Assembly: GCA_963971225.1 (NCBI GenBank)
Contig: OZ020267.1
Coordinates: 52,213,993 to 52,277,992, forward strand
DNA: 64,000 nucleotides
Source of the DNA: Melieria omissa
Lineage: Eukaryota > Arthropoda > Insecta > Diptera > Ulidiidae
Direction of reading: 5' to 3'
Shown here: positions 44,860-56,558 of the stretch, one piece after another
Numbering within the stretch: the first letter of the stretch is position 1
Layout of the letters: every line of letters starts with the position of its first letter
Position numbers and translations under genes: made by a program
Notes under the pieces: generated by a model
What the model was told of the DNA's origin: nothing
The model's input: the letters and a program-made list of their open reading frames with translations, nothing else
Database searches by the model: none

Positions 44860-46800
44860 AAATTTAAATTAAATTAATGAAAAATCATTTTTATTGATGA
44901 TTAAGTTTATTTTTTTTAGTAATTAATTTTTTTTTAATTGGAATTATTTAATTGACTAATTACAATTTATAATAACAATTATTTAAAGTTCAAATTACTA
45001 AAGGTTCAACATTAATCAATTTAGTAATGGTTACAATTTCTTAATTAAGATTAATATTAATTTATTAATCGCAAGTTTGAATTTGATTAACCGCAATTAT
45101 TTAGTTAATTAATTACTATTATTTTATTATTTATATATATATATATAATATATATTATATATAATTGCTAACTACTAATTACTGCCAATTGAATTGTTTT
45201 TAGTTTAATTTATCGAACAATGTACTCTTTTTAATTAATTAATTAATTCATTGTTAATTAATTGATTAAAATAATTTAATTGAGAAGTTTATTTCTTAAT
45301 CAAAACATATTTATTAATTATTTTTTTATTAATTATTTATTCATTTATTATTTATTTAATTTGTTTAATTTAACTATTAATGGATTAAATACTAAAACAA
45401 ACGCTGATTCATTGAGAATATTAATTTTAATTATAAATAGATATTTTTTGGTTAACTATAACTATGCATGGCAATAATTATAAGTACAAAATAATCAACT
45501 AATAATATTCAATGAAGTTTTATTGTTCGTGATTAATAATTATTTTAATGATTAATCAAAAATAGTTCGATTACCCAATGTTGTTATTGGATTCAAAGTT
45601 CAATTATTTAATTAATTAAATTCTGTTTTTAAATTAAAATATTACAACTATTTCGTTTTAATTTATTAGTTTAAATTATCAAGTAATTCACATAATTCAA
45701 TTGATCAATTTTTAGTTTGATAATCAGAACGACTATTTTATTGATTAATTATAGTTAATTAAAATTTTTTATTATTAAATTATAATTAATTTAGTGATTA
45801 ATAAGAAATTAATGAAATTCTTTTAAAAAAAGAATGAATACAACTTTTTCGTTATTTAATTAGTAGTTAAAGTTATCTAATAATTCACGTTATTCAATCG
45901 ATCAATTTGTAGTTTGATTAATTAGTACGACTATTTTATTGATTAATTACAATTATTTTATTGTTTAATTATAATTGATTTTATGATTAATGAGAAATTA
46001 ATTACATTCTTTTTTAAAGAAAAAATACAATTATTTCGTTATTTAATTATAAGTTCAAATTATCAAATAATTCACGTAATTCAATTGATCAATTTTTAGT
46101 TTAATTAATCAGTACCACTATTTAATTGATTAATTACTATTATTTAATTATGTAATCATAATTATTTTTATGATTATTAAGAAACTTATTAAATTGTTTT
46201 TAAATAAAAATGCAATCATTTCTATATTAGTTTAAATTATCAAATAATTCACATAATTCAATTGATTAATTTTTATTTTAATTAATTGGTACGATTTTAT
46301 TGATTAATAACAATTATTTTGTTGTTTAATTATAATTGAGAAACTTATTTAATGATTGTTTTTAAGAAAAAAATAACAATTATTTGGTTATTTAATTATT
46401 AGTTTTAAATATGAAATAGTTCACATAATTCAATTGATCAATTTTTAGTTTAATTAAATTTTTTCTCATTTTAATTTAATTAGTACGACTGTTTCATTGA
46501 TTAATTGCAATTAATTTATTAATTCATAATCAATTTTCTTATGATTAATAAGAAATTATTGCTTATTGAATTAAACTTATTTAATTATTCTATTTAATAA
46601 TAATTATTATTATTTAATTATTTATATTTAAATAAATGAATTAATTAGAATTATTTCCTTGACTTATTGCCTAATAATAAATCTTTGGAATTTTTTCCTT
46701 AATTAATTACAATTATTTAAGTCTTTAACTAAAAATCAGTTAGTTAATTAATTGAATTTTTATTGTTCTAATTTAATGGTTATTTATTAAATTATTGATT
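44860..46800 (+). repeat. AT-rich satellite-like tandem array, period about 175-200 bp
   Basis: About 1.9 kb of very AT-rich sequence dominated by TTAATTAA words. The phrase attcacataattcaattgat recurs near 45685, 45882, 46070, 46246 and 46421, each followed by atcaatttttagttt and then cgactattttattgatt. Spacings are about 201, 185, 176 and 175 bp. Outside 45.6-46.6 kb the units are too decayed to phase. Possible matrix-attachment or satellite seed; no genes. Confidence 0.8.
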
Positions 46801-46938
46801 GACTAAATCAAAAATGTTTTGAATGCTTTTGACTGCAGCTTTAAATGCGTTGCGGGTTCGTCGATTTTCGTAACTACGACATTCTGTGTTTTATTTGTGT
46901 CATTGATATCAGTGGAAAAAGTGACATCACTACATAAT

Positions 46939-47100
46939 ACTGGCGCACTCAAAGGGGGTTTTAGGTGTTTGAACCCACCCAAATATCTGTTTATTACACA
47001 CATACAAACATGACAAATATAGATATATAAATTCAAATGGTAATAAACTGAAAAGTTATGTACGGAATCCTTTCGCAAAAAAAATTCTGGTGCCCCACTG
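46939..47100. mobile_element. possible decayed hAT-type MITE, relative of 201-360
   Basis: The left end tggcgcactcaaagggggtt leads into gtgtttgaacccaccc, and the right end reads ggtgccccactg, resembling the 201-360 family. Flanking 8 bases (46931-46938 and 47101-47108) agree at 6 of 8. A weak call. Confidence 0.4.
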
Positions 47101-47159
47101 TATACAATTCTACTCTGAGAACTTTGCTGACATTTCAAATTTTATCATTTACGGTTTAA

Positions 47160-47679
47160 CCCTTTCCTTCCCATGGTAGCCATATGGCTACCAAATTCAA
47201 ATTTGGAATTTCGATGTATAATTTTCGATTTTTCCCCATTCTATGAATTGTATCGCTTAAAAGAAACATTGTTCTGAGCTTTTTCAGCCAAATAAGTAGT
47301 TTTTTTTTATGGGAACATTGAAAATTGTTAACATTTGTGCAACCGTTCCCGCTCGACAGGGCAGCAGAATTAAATGGCAAAAATGTAATATTGTTCTATG
47401 TTTAACAAAGGATACAAAATAACTCTAAAATTCTAACAAATAACTCTAAAAACTTGTAAATAAGGGACATTTTGTTTTCATATAAAATATGTTTTAATTT
47501 TGCTTCATAAAAGCCCAGTGTAGTCTAGTGTAGTATGGCTACCTCCTCCTCGCACCTCCCACTGGAAAGTCGAAACCATTTTAAATATGATGCAAAATAC
47601 TTTTAAATAGTTCTCTCGTTTCAAATAACCAACTTCCAATTTGTTTCTATGGCTATTTCATAATTCGGGAAGGAAAGGG
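47160..47679. mobile_element. TTAA-type MITE family 3 (520 bp)
   Basis: Perfect 13-bp termini ccctttccttccc and gggaaggaaaggg are flanked by TTAA (47156-47159, 47680-47683). Just inside the left end is a perfect 18-bp palindrome ggtagccatatggctacc (47175-47192). Non-coding: the short minus-strand frame inside shows no domain. Confidence 0.9.
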
Positions 47680-47683
47680 TTAA

Positions 47684-49703
47684 TATGCTTCGTATTAGTT
47701 CTCTATTGTTCGAGTTTTAAGTTGGACTTAGTTCTGAGATATCACAACTAGCCAAATTTACCTTTATTTGTCTTCATATCGGGGTAAAAGCAGCCTCTGT
47801 TATCACTTACTATATTTCTTAATCAGCTATGGATCCTGAAATGACCAGATAGTTTAATATTTACTTCGAGTATAATAATTGACAAAATGACCTGCAATTT
47901 TCTGGAACGCAATCAGAATGCGAATTCTTACATGCTGAAAATTCGTACGTGCAGATTAAGTATTGATAGATTAAGCTATGCTACGATCTTAGACGTTAAA
48001 GATGCATTCCGCTAGTACATCTGGCTAAACTGAGCAAGAGGCCCATCACCACATTTTTCTAATGACTCTTGGCGCTTTGTTGTCCATCACTTATTTAATG
48101 GGCAGCTAAAAATTTCCAGCAAATGGTTCGTGAAGGACATGGGTTGAGTGAGCAACATTTCAACGTCATTAAGGACTTCTTTCGGGTCAACGATTCTTTC
48201 GTTAAATTTCACTGCTGCAAAATCTTTTCACGCTTATTCTGTGTGCCCAAAAATGTATACAGTGGTTGTTGCGGCATGCGGCGCGTATTAGATCGTTAAA
48301 GTTGCCTGTTTATGGCCGTCAATGCGGTATTCATTCGCTTCACAGGCCATTTCATAAATTACGCTTGGTTGATGGGAGTCCGGGGTCAAGACAGCGCGCA
48401 GCATTTCCGGTCATTCGTTTTCGCTCAATGGCAAAACTAATAAGAAATGCAAAATTCCGAAATTTAAATTTTCACCACTCATTGGCGTAGCATATTTTCG
48501 AGCGTCGTTTGCCATTTTCTATGGAAATGAGGCCAGCTGAAAGTGTTGCGGTGAACGAGAGGCGTTGCACGTACGCACGGCTCACAAGTCATGACTGACA
48601 TAAAATTTTCGCATTCACACACACAAACACACACACAAATACAAATGCACACCTACGTTGTTGGCGGCACTTAACACCGTTGCGAGCACTAACGCCTGCA
48701 CGCATATTCATGCAAAGTCCAATTGCACGCAAATTGGTGTAAGGGTTTTTGGCCGCCATATTTTTTCGTTTCCATGCACGTTTGCGTTCACTGCCTTGGC
48801 CTCTTGCTAACCTTAAGTTATAACCTTAACTTTATTTTGACAAGCAGCAACATAGAAACACACATTTATACATACTTGTATGTGTGGATGTGTATAGCTG
48901 CAATGTGTTGCTTTCTTTGCTCGCAGTCAACAACAACAACAACAACAGACATTACTTAGTAGCCGACATGCGCATCGCTTGGGATCGAGCACTTATGGCC
49001 CCGTCACTTACATGTTTATTGCTGCACACGTACTTGCGCACGCATATGGGTTAATAAGTATGCGCGTGTGTATGTATGTGTGTTTGTGTGTCACTATATG
49101 GCAGATAATGTTACATTGTCAACAAGCTTCATTTTTATTTCGGGGTAAATAATCATTGAGATTGCCGGCGGCTTTTGCTGCTGTTGCTCACCAAATTGAA
49201 TATGGCCGCCGTCAGTTGGCTGATGGGCTAATGGGGCGTATGAGTGACAGTTGGTTGGGAAAATATTTTTCTAAGTAATTGGCATATTACGAGTATGTTT
49301 TTGGGCACACAATAAGCCAACCGTCTACACTTGGCGCAATATTAGCACATAACCTTTTAGCAGATATAAAAATAAATCAAAATATATTATTTCAAGGTTG
49401 AAATGATGACAGCAACTCATCTTGGCATTGATTCAATTATGTCATAAATGAAATGTGATTATATTCTTAGTGAAGTGTAAATACAAATTCTATGAAAGTT
49501 TCTTTCCAGGTGCAGTTTTTCAGTAACTTTTCTTTGGTGAAGTTAATTGGTCGCCGAATTAGGTACATTGTGATGAAACAGATTGCAAAAGTTAAGTTCT
49601 CGTTTCCACTGCTAAGTAAGTAAGTTTAAACTACGTGTTTACAAAACTAACTTTGCAGTTCAACGGCCACAAATTCAAATTTATTGTTGATCCCTTGAAC
49701 AGT
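47684..49703. other. intergenic, no gene seen
   Basis: No supportable gene. CA/TG runs occur at 48617-48636 and 49065-49090, and a CAA run at 48928-48944. Confidence 0.5.
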
Positions 49704-49707
49704 TTAA

Positions 49708-50627
49708 CCCTTCTGTCAATACGAAAAATGTCCACCTATTATCAATACGAAGGTACCCGGGTACCTTCATATCATTTGTATGGGAAAAGTAAAAAAAAAG
49801 TATGGATAATTTTAGTTAAAAACATAAAATACATATTAATATTGCCGTAATTTTCGTGTTTTACGTTGCAGCTTACGTTAATCGGAACAGATATAGCATG
49901 ACTAATGGGATTTTGGCCAGTGATCCAAGTCTCGTTTTGCTCCTGCTGACGCTTACATAAACGAACATAAGTGTTTCTGTGCTCCGCTAACTGCTTCAAA
50001 ACCATTTTTAGAGTACAAATTTTGAAAACAAGGGCATTGTTTTGTTTATTCTGAGTTTTCGGCATCAGCGGCGCACACAGGATTTCATTTTAGAAGGCGT
50101 TCTGCATACAACTTTTGACCCCAATACCATTTGAAATCAATGAGTCACCCATAATTTTTGTAGCTAGCAAATATGTGGGGAGTTTGAACCACCAATACCC
50201 CCTCACGTCACCTTCTCAAGATATTCTCCACAGCATCTAACTTTTTTGTGGTATCTAATTAAAAAGGTATTCCGCCAGCGCCTCAGAAGTAAAAATGTTA
50301 TCCGCTGCAGCATTGCGGACGTAAGGTTTAAAGCTTTGAATCAATATTTTTAATATTTTTACGCCTACTTGGGTTTTATATACGGTGGCAATTGCCTACT
50401 TAGTTTTTCAGTGTAAATTTTTCCTTTCAAAGGGTAAAACATCTGGGAATAACTTGATCGGATGTCCTTAATTTGAATACAACTTTCATTTCATATTTAA
50501 AATTTGGTCCATTTGAATATGAACGAGTAATTTCACGTTGAAACTGTATTATTTTACCGGGTAGCTTCGTATATTTTGACTTCAAAAATGCAAAAGGTAC
50601 CCAGGTACCTTCGTATTGACAGAAGGA
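49708..50627. mobile_element. TTAA-type MITE family 5 (920 bp)
   Basis: Termini cccttctgtcaatacgaa and, inverted, tccttctgtcaatacgaa match at 17 of 18 and are flanked by TTAA at 49704-49707 and 50628-50631. Subterminal palindromes are present at both ends: gaaggtacccgggtaccttc (49749-49768, perfect) and ggtacccaggtacc (50597-50610). No transposase is recognisable inside. Confidence 0.9.
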
Positions 50628-50631
50628 TTAA

Positions 50632-52084
50632 AGTTTAAAGCATATTTTTAATATTTTTGTTTAAAACAGCGAAATAAACAAAAGTCATTTCATAGAAAAT
50701 GTCACGCAATGAATCTTAAACAAATCACTGGATTTGTTCGAGAAAAAATACTTATCTGTTATGCAAAGAATATCACAAATATTTACAGAATTTGATGGGA
50801 CAAATTTGTATATAAAAATGTTGGCATATGTTCGAATATTTTGAAAAGTTATGAACCAATTTTCACTCGTTTTGATACTTCTTCGAAACTAAACTAACTG
50901 AAGCAAATTTCTTTTGACATTTTCCTTGCATAATTGAAACAAAATTAAACATTGTTCCTGTCTTTGATGTCGGTTCTTGAATAATAGTTGGTCGTTTATT
51001 TTGAATCCGTAAACTATTTTAAAAACTTAGTTCGAGTTTTTGCAAGAAACTAGTGTGTCACTTTTGCGTATTTTTCTTTACTCTTTTTACGTACCATCAA
51101 TAGAACTATTGATATGAGTTTTACATTATTCTATTGAACTCTTATTGCCTGATGTGCCACAGTGATGAACCTACTTATCTGTTATTTGTATATATGAGGT
51201 TTGACAAAAATATGTTTTATCCATCTAAAAATGATTTCTGAGAAGACGCAAAGCAATCTTTCAAATATGCTATCACTTTTTGTACTTGGAATTATAACTC
51301 AAACCCACTTCGGCACCCCGAATATTACAGCGGATACATTTTCTAAGAAAAATGCACAAAATGAGCTATTTCAACGTTTTAAAACATATTCAATAAACAT
51401 ACAAACATATCTGCCTGCGGCGTAATGAAATTAAATAAAGGATAAGTGATCAATGGAAAGCAGTGCTTAACTCATTTTCGGTTGCTGGTTGATTTTTGGA
51501 CCAGCATATTTTAAGTTGGTTGGTTGGCTCCTTGGTTTTTGTTAAAACTATTCCTGGTAGATGCTATATGTTTATATTATATCCAGTCCGAGGCTCAGCA
51601 AGGCCTGAAGTTGAAGTTAATGAAGTTAAGCTCACAGTGCACTTCGCTGTCTTCTCGAAGTTGAAGTAGATTTTGAAGCGATCTAGCACAGAAATTACAC
51701 ATTATTTATGTCAAATATTGATGGATAAAGTAACTTCGATGTTTTTTGAATTGCCAGATATAACTTAAATGTAAAAAAATAAATATTTCCAATATTTGCG
51801 AATGCTTAGTAAGAAAAAGCTTGCCAGATATCTATATGTTAAAAAAAATATTTGGTCATGGTTTTTTCCCACGTTTGCATATACACGATGTATGTGTAGT
51901 GATATTGTGATACCACAAAATCTGCTATGGCCTTAGTTTCCTTTTGTTCGATAACTCGATAACACTTTTATCTACCGACGCAAGTTATTTCATATTTGTG
52001 CGACAAAAAATCACTTCTTTCAAAACCCATCCAAAAGATTATAAAGGCGTGAAACTTGAAGTCTTTCATAGTGACATGACCTAT
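50632..52084. other. intergenic, no gene seen
   Basis: AT-rich; no domain, RNA gene or transposon terminus recognised. Confidence 0.5.
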
Positions 52085-52880
52085 TCAGTTTTTCATTTTC
52101 TGATCCGAACTTACAATCGTCAGTTCATACGTATTTCAAAAAATTTATTTTAATATTTGGGGTTACGCATTGAAGATTGAAGATTGGCTATCAAATGAAA
52201 AAAGAAAACTTGTCGCCTTTAGACTTTATTTCTTATTTAGAACTTTTAGGGCCAAAATATGTCAGTAAGGTCCTTCCTTTTTTTCATTTTCTGATCCGAA
52301 GTCCTTTTAAAAGGACTTTAAAATTTTAAGTTTGTACATATTTCAAAGAATTTATTTTAATATTTGCAGTTGTGCAATGATGATGATATGAATATTAAAT
52401 GAAAAAGGAGACTTGCCGTCCTTAGACTACATTTCATATTTTGAACTTTCAGACCAAATATCTGTAAGGTCCTTTCATATATGTATTCTTCGATAACATT
52501 GAAGTTTTTCAACGAATCCCTTTAAATAAATATATGTTTTGGAACTCAATTTGAAAAAAATAAAAATTGTATTGTTCTATCTTTATTGGTTTGGAGTTAA
52601 AAGTTTCCATCTATAGCAAGAATTTAGTTTGGAGTACATATTCATATTTTTTATAAAATGAAATGGAAAAATACAATTTTGAGGCATTATACTAAATACA
52701 ACTTACTGACAAAATTTGGTCCTGAAAGTTTCAAATAAAAAATTTTGCTAAAAAGCGACAAGTTTTCCCTTTCATTTGATGCCCATATCTTAAGAAAAAA
52801 ATTAATCAAAAAACTTGTTTAAATGTGTATGTCCTTAAAATTTTAAAGTCCTTTAAACAACAGATCAGAAAATGAAAATG
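52085..52880. repeat. three copies of a roughly 190-bp repeat, two direct and one inverted
   Basis: Units at about 52092-52278 and 52280-52465 run in the same direction, each starting cattttctgatccgaa and containing atttattttaatatttg, a tcaaatgaaaaa-like stretch and an aactttcaggccaaatat-like end. A third copy at about 52700-52880 is inverted, ending cagatcagaaaatgaaaatg. It looks like an old fold-back or nested MITE cluster. Termini and duplications are not clear. Confidence 0.65.
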
Positions 52881-53832
52881 TATGCCAAATTATCTTCTGG
52901 TTGGGTCAAAAATACTGTTGCACGATGTAGTATGTGAACATACTGGAAGTTAAATTCCAATAGGAAAGTTAATCAGAAACCATTTTTAATACAAAAATAC
53001 TTGTAACTGATGTCCATAAAAGATATTTCCAAAACTAACAGCAATATTTGGTAAAGGCCGAATACGGATTAAAGTATCAAATGTGCAATAAGCAAACATT
53101 TGATATCCATTTGAGCGAAAGCGTTGAATTACTTTGTGCTGATTGCGCGTTGGAGCGGAATTGAATAGTAACATAATTCCCTGGAAAGTCGCATTGGCGA
53201 GCAGTGAGGCACACAATTAATTTGCATGTTGTATGTTAAAGCATTAAAACTCAACTAAACCTTTGCCAACCGAAACCAAGCTAAATCGCTTATGTGCTCA
53301 GTTGTTAGGCGCAGACTTGAAATGCGCCACAGGAGCAACACGTCTGCTGGCAACTAAACAAGCAATGACAGAAAAAGCTGCTTACCAAAGCAAACATCAC
53401 AACGATTATCAACACCACAATTGCCGGCAGCAGCAACGGCAGCCATCAGCGGCTGTGGCAAGTAGGCGACAGTAGGTGGAAGGACGCCGCATGGCTGCGA
53501 CACAGCAGCCAACCAAGTGGAAAACGCTGACATTCATTGCGATTTCAAAGAGCCAAAAGAGGCATAGAAACCAACGAGCAACGAGTGAAGGGAGAAATGC
53601 AACTTGAATTTATTAGCACCGCGCAATGATAATAATGGCGGCAGTCATGTCGATTGCACTTTAACTAATTTGCGCAGCGTGTTTGCCACAATTATTGCAG
53701 CCATAACCGAAGCTACCTTCAAGCAGCCCGTTTTTGACGCCATTGTCGTCGCGTAGTTGCGAAAAGTTTTGCCAAGACAAACCATTGTGTTGACGATTCG
53801 TCATGTTGTCGCACAAGATTTATTATGAGCCT

Positions 53833-53864
<32 letters not shown>

Positions 53865-54340
53865 CACGAGCGCGACATAATGAGCCAAAGTTGGCGGCAT
53901 TCTCTGCGGCTTGACGGCTGCATCAGCGAGCGCGTTTGCATGCTGCGTGACGCGCTGTCGCAGGAATATGCAGAAAATAACAAAACAGACTGGCGTTGAC
54001 TGACCGACTGACAGCAGGGGACGACATGACGACATGTCCTGCACAGTGAAGCGATTTTATGCAATTTGCGGACAAAATAATGAACCATAATCAAGTTGAA
54101 TTAGTTGTGTGAGAAACATTTAGGAAAATGTGAAAAAGTGTTTAATTGCTTCACTACATTTGTTTTGTTGGAAAAGTATTGATTTTTAAATAAAAATCTA
54201 AACTTGGTATGTTTAATAAAAGTGAGAAGCTCGTTGTTTTGATAAAAAGGGGCGACTTGTTACGCCTAATTTTGAAAAAAGAAACACAGTCACCGAAAAC
54301 TTTGCTTCACAAGTACCGAAATTGTCGTAAAAAGACAAGA
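52881..54340. other. intergenic, no gene seen
   Basis: No recognisable gene. A CA/GT run lies at 53833-53862. The frame at 53263-53475 is His/Gln-rich low complexity without a domain. Confidence 0.5.
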
Positions 54341-54412
54341 AGGTTAGGTAAGGTTAAGTTAACATAGGTTAGGTTAGGTTAGGTTAGGTTAGGTTAGGTT
54401 TTAAGGTTAGGT
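54341..54412 (+). repeat. GGTTA array (telomere-like pentamer)
   Basis: At least six uninterrupted AGGTT units at about 54366-54400, with degenerate units on both sides. The unit is a rotation of TTAGG, the ancestral insect telomere repeat. It is internal and next to an interspersed repeat. Confidence 0.85.
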
Positions 54413-54475
54413 AGGGAAGGGTGTGTGCGGCAGGACCGCACTTCCACTGGGAAGTCAAGGAACCTTGACCTTGAA
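54404..54475 (+). repeat. interspersed repeat, copy 2
   Basis: ttaggtagggaagggtgtg and the following gcacttccactggg match the copy at 1831-1895. It follows the GGTTA array, as copy 1 follows GTTAGG words, suggesting the array belongs to this repeat family. Confidence 0.5.
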
Positions 54476-54686
54476 AAAGACAAGAAAGAATTGAATGCAT
54501 TTTGACATGCTGCCACGCCTCCTTTTGAATTAGTTAAGTACGTCTTTTCTAAATAAAAAGATCATCATGAAAATTTCGATGCATACTCGGATTTCTATTA
54601 TCTTATTTTTTAGCGAAGAAGGTAGAAAATCTTCCTAGAAATTAATTACCCACTAAAAACCATGTCCTGCTCAAAAATTTGCCTAA

Positions 54687-55090
54687 CCCTTTAGACCCTG
54701 AATTTTATTGAAACATTTTAGCTTTAAACGGGTTAAATAAATTTTTATCAATATTTTTTTATTACAGAAATATTATTTAACATTTATGGAAAAATACAAA
54801 ATTATCACTTTTTGATTGTATTCAACCATTATTAAAGAAACAGTGTTTTGATCAAATGCGCCCAATTCGTAGACTTCAATTAGAACACAAACTTTCCCTG
54901 ATATCGCTGCAAATTATTGGAAATTATTTTGGGGATAACAGTAAAATTTGGGTAATTTGCTTTGAATTCGCTTCTAACAATATTAATTTGTTGGTGCCTG
55001 CTTAAATTAAACCCATAAATCAGTCGTTGCTTTTGCTATAAGATGACAAATAGGTGAAGTTGCTCTCAGGCAACTTTTTGGTCGAAGTGG
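54687..55090 (+). mobile_element. TTAA-type MITE family 1, copy 3 (404 bp)
   Basis: Starts ccctttagaccctg and ends ttggtcgaagtgg, with CTAA on both sides (54683-54686, 55091-55094) instead of TTAA. Body closely matches 38526-38902. This is the most complete copy. An insertion at CTAA, or the same change on both sides, is unusual. Confidence 0.85.
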
Positions 55091-55094
55091 CTAA

Positions 55095-56310
55095 AACAGT
55101 TGGTTTTTTTTTTCGACCTCATTAAACTCATTACTTATCATTCGGAAGTTTGTTATAGTCATTGACCTTTCTTCTAATCACTATGTCACTGGTTATCTCT
55201 AGTAGATTTCTGTGACTAATGGTTCATAATTTGTTCTTGTTTTTGAACGGATGTAAACGATGAAATCAGTTCAAGGGAACACTTCGTTATTTTAGAATTC
55301 GCTATAGAAGACTTCAACTGCATTAAAGTTGTTTTCAAAAGTGTAATATAATTTGCAAATTATTGATTTTCAGTACCACGCGTTGCACTGTGCATCACTG
55401 CTGCGTCGCACGTGCGCATTGTTGAAATGCGGTTATGCCGAAAATGATGCGGCAGCAGCTCGCATTGCGCGCTTGCAGCAAAACAGCTCACAAAAAAACA
55501 CAACACAATGCAGAAACTGGAGCAATTTTGCGCCGCACTCTGAATGCAACGACTGGTGGACTGGTTGGCATATTTGTGGCACAGCCAGGTGCAGAGAGAT
55601 ATCTGCCAGTCGGCCTCCGTGTGCCTATGTAAATATTTTTTACCTTTTTCGTTACATATTTTGCCTTATGACGACTCACGACTGCATATGAACGATTTCA
55701 CTGCATAGCGCCACTTGCACATTGGTCTGTGACTGTGTTTGTGTTTGTGTGTATGTGTGGCACTGTGTCCCACATGCAACTGCAGCATTTACATGCAACA
55801 GCCACATTTCACACCTCGTGCCAGTGCAGCATATTTTGCCACCGGTGACTGCCGTTACGTGCGCCCATACGAGCACAGTCAATTGTGTGGCATAGCTTTA
55901 GGCGCGCACGTTTTGCCTCGATAATTTTATGCAATTGCAGGCAGGAGTCTGATTCCACTTGGTGTATGCGCGGCAGTTTGCATTTTAAATGAAGTGGCAC
56001 AAAAGAATTCTCAATAAATTAGTGCAAATTTAGCTCGTACGTTGTGCGACTCACGTTCTACTTGAACAAGGAGGCTTCTGTGGGTGTTTTTGTGTTCGAG
56101 AATGTGAAGGAGTGGCGTTGTGCAATATTTTTCAGCATATTATGTAATGTTTAGAGTGTTAGTTATTTTCTCTTATCTAACATTTTTCCAAAATAATTTG
56201 TAGTCTTTTAAAATGAAATTGGAAATTTATTAAAAATTACTCATACGACCCGTATTGCAGGTAGTAATTTAGAGACTTACTGTTGTATAAATTACATAAA
56301 TAAATGAAAG
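55095..56310. other. intergenic, no gene seen
   Basis: Several short frames overlap on both strands at 55353-56000, none with a recognisable domain. A GT-rich run lies at 55727-55760. Confidence 0.5.
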
Positions 56311-56558
56311 TACAGTATAATCTCGATAATCCGGACAATTAAAAACCAAGCACTGTCCGAAATATCGAAATGTCCGAATTACCAAGATTACAAAAAAATC
56401 CATAAAAATACTATTGAACACACATGAAACTTATTTTTTTATTGAATTAAAATTGTTTTTACATTTGTAATGATTTTAAAAGAAATTTGTAATTTTCATT
56501 TGGCGAAGTTTTGCTTCATTTTTCTTTTTGTATGCAGCTTCTCTGAGATTTACCAGTT

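Noticed and set aside
50067..50215. Another hAT MITE starting cagcggcgcacacagg inside the 49.7-kb TTAA element
   Set aside because: No matching inverted terminus or 8-bp duplication found.
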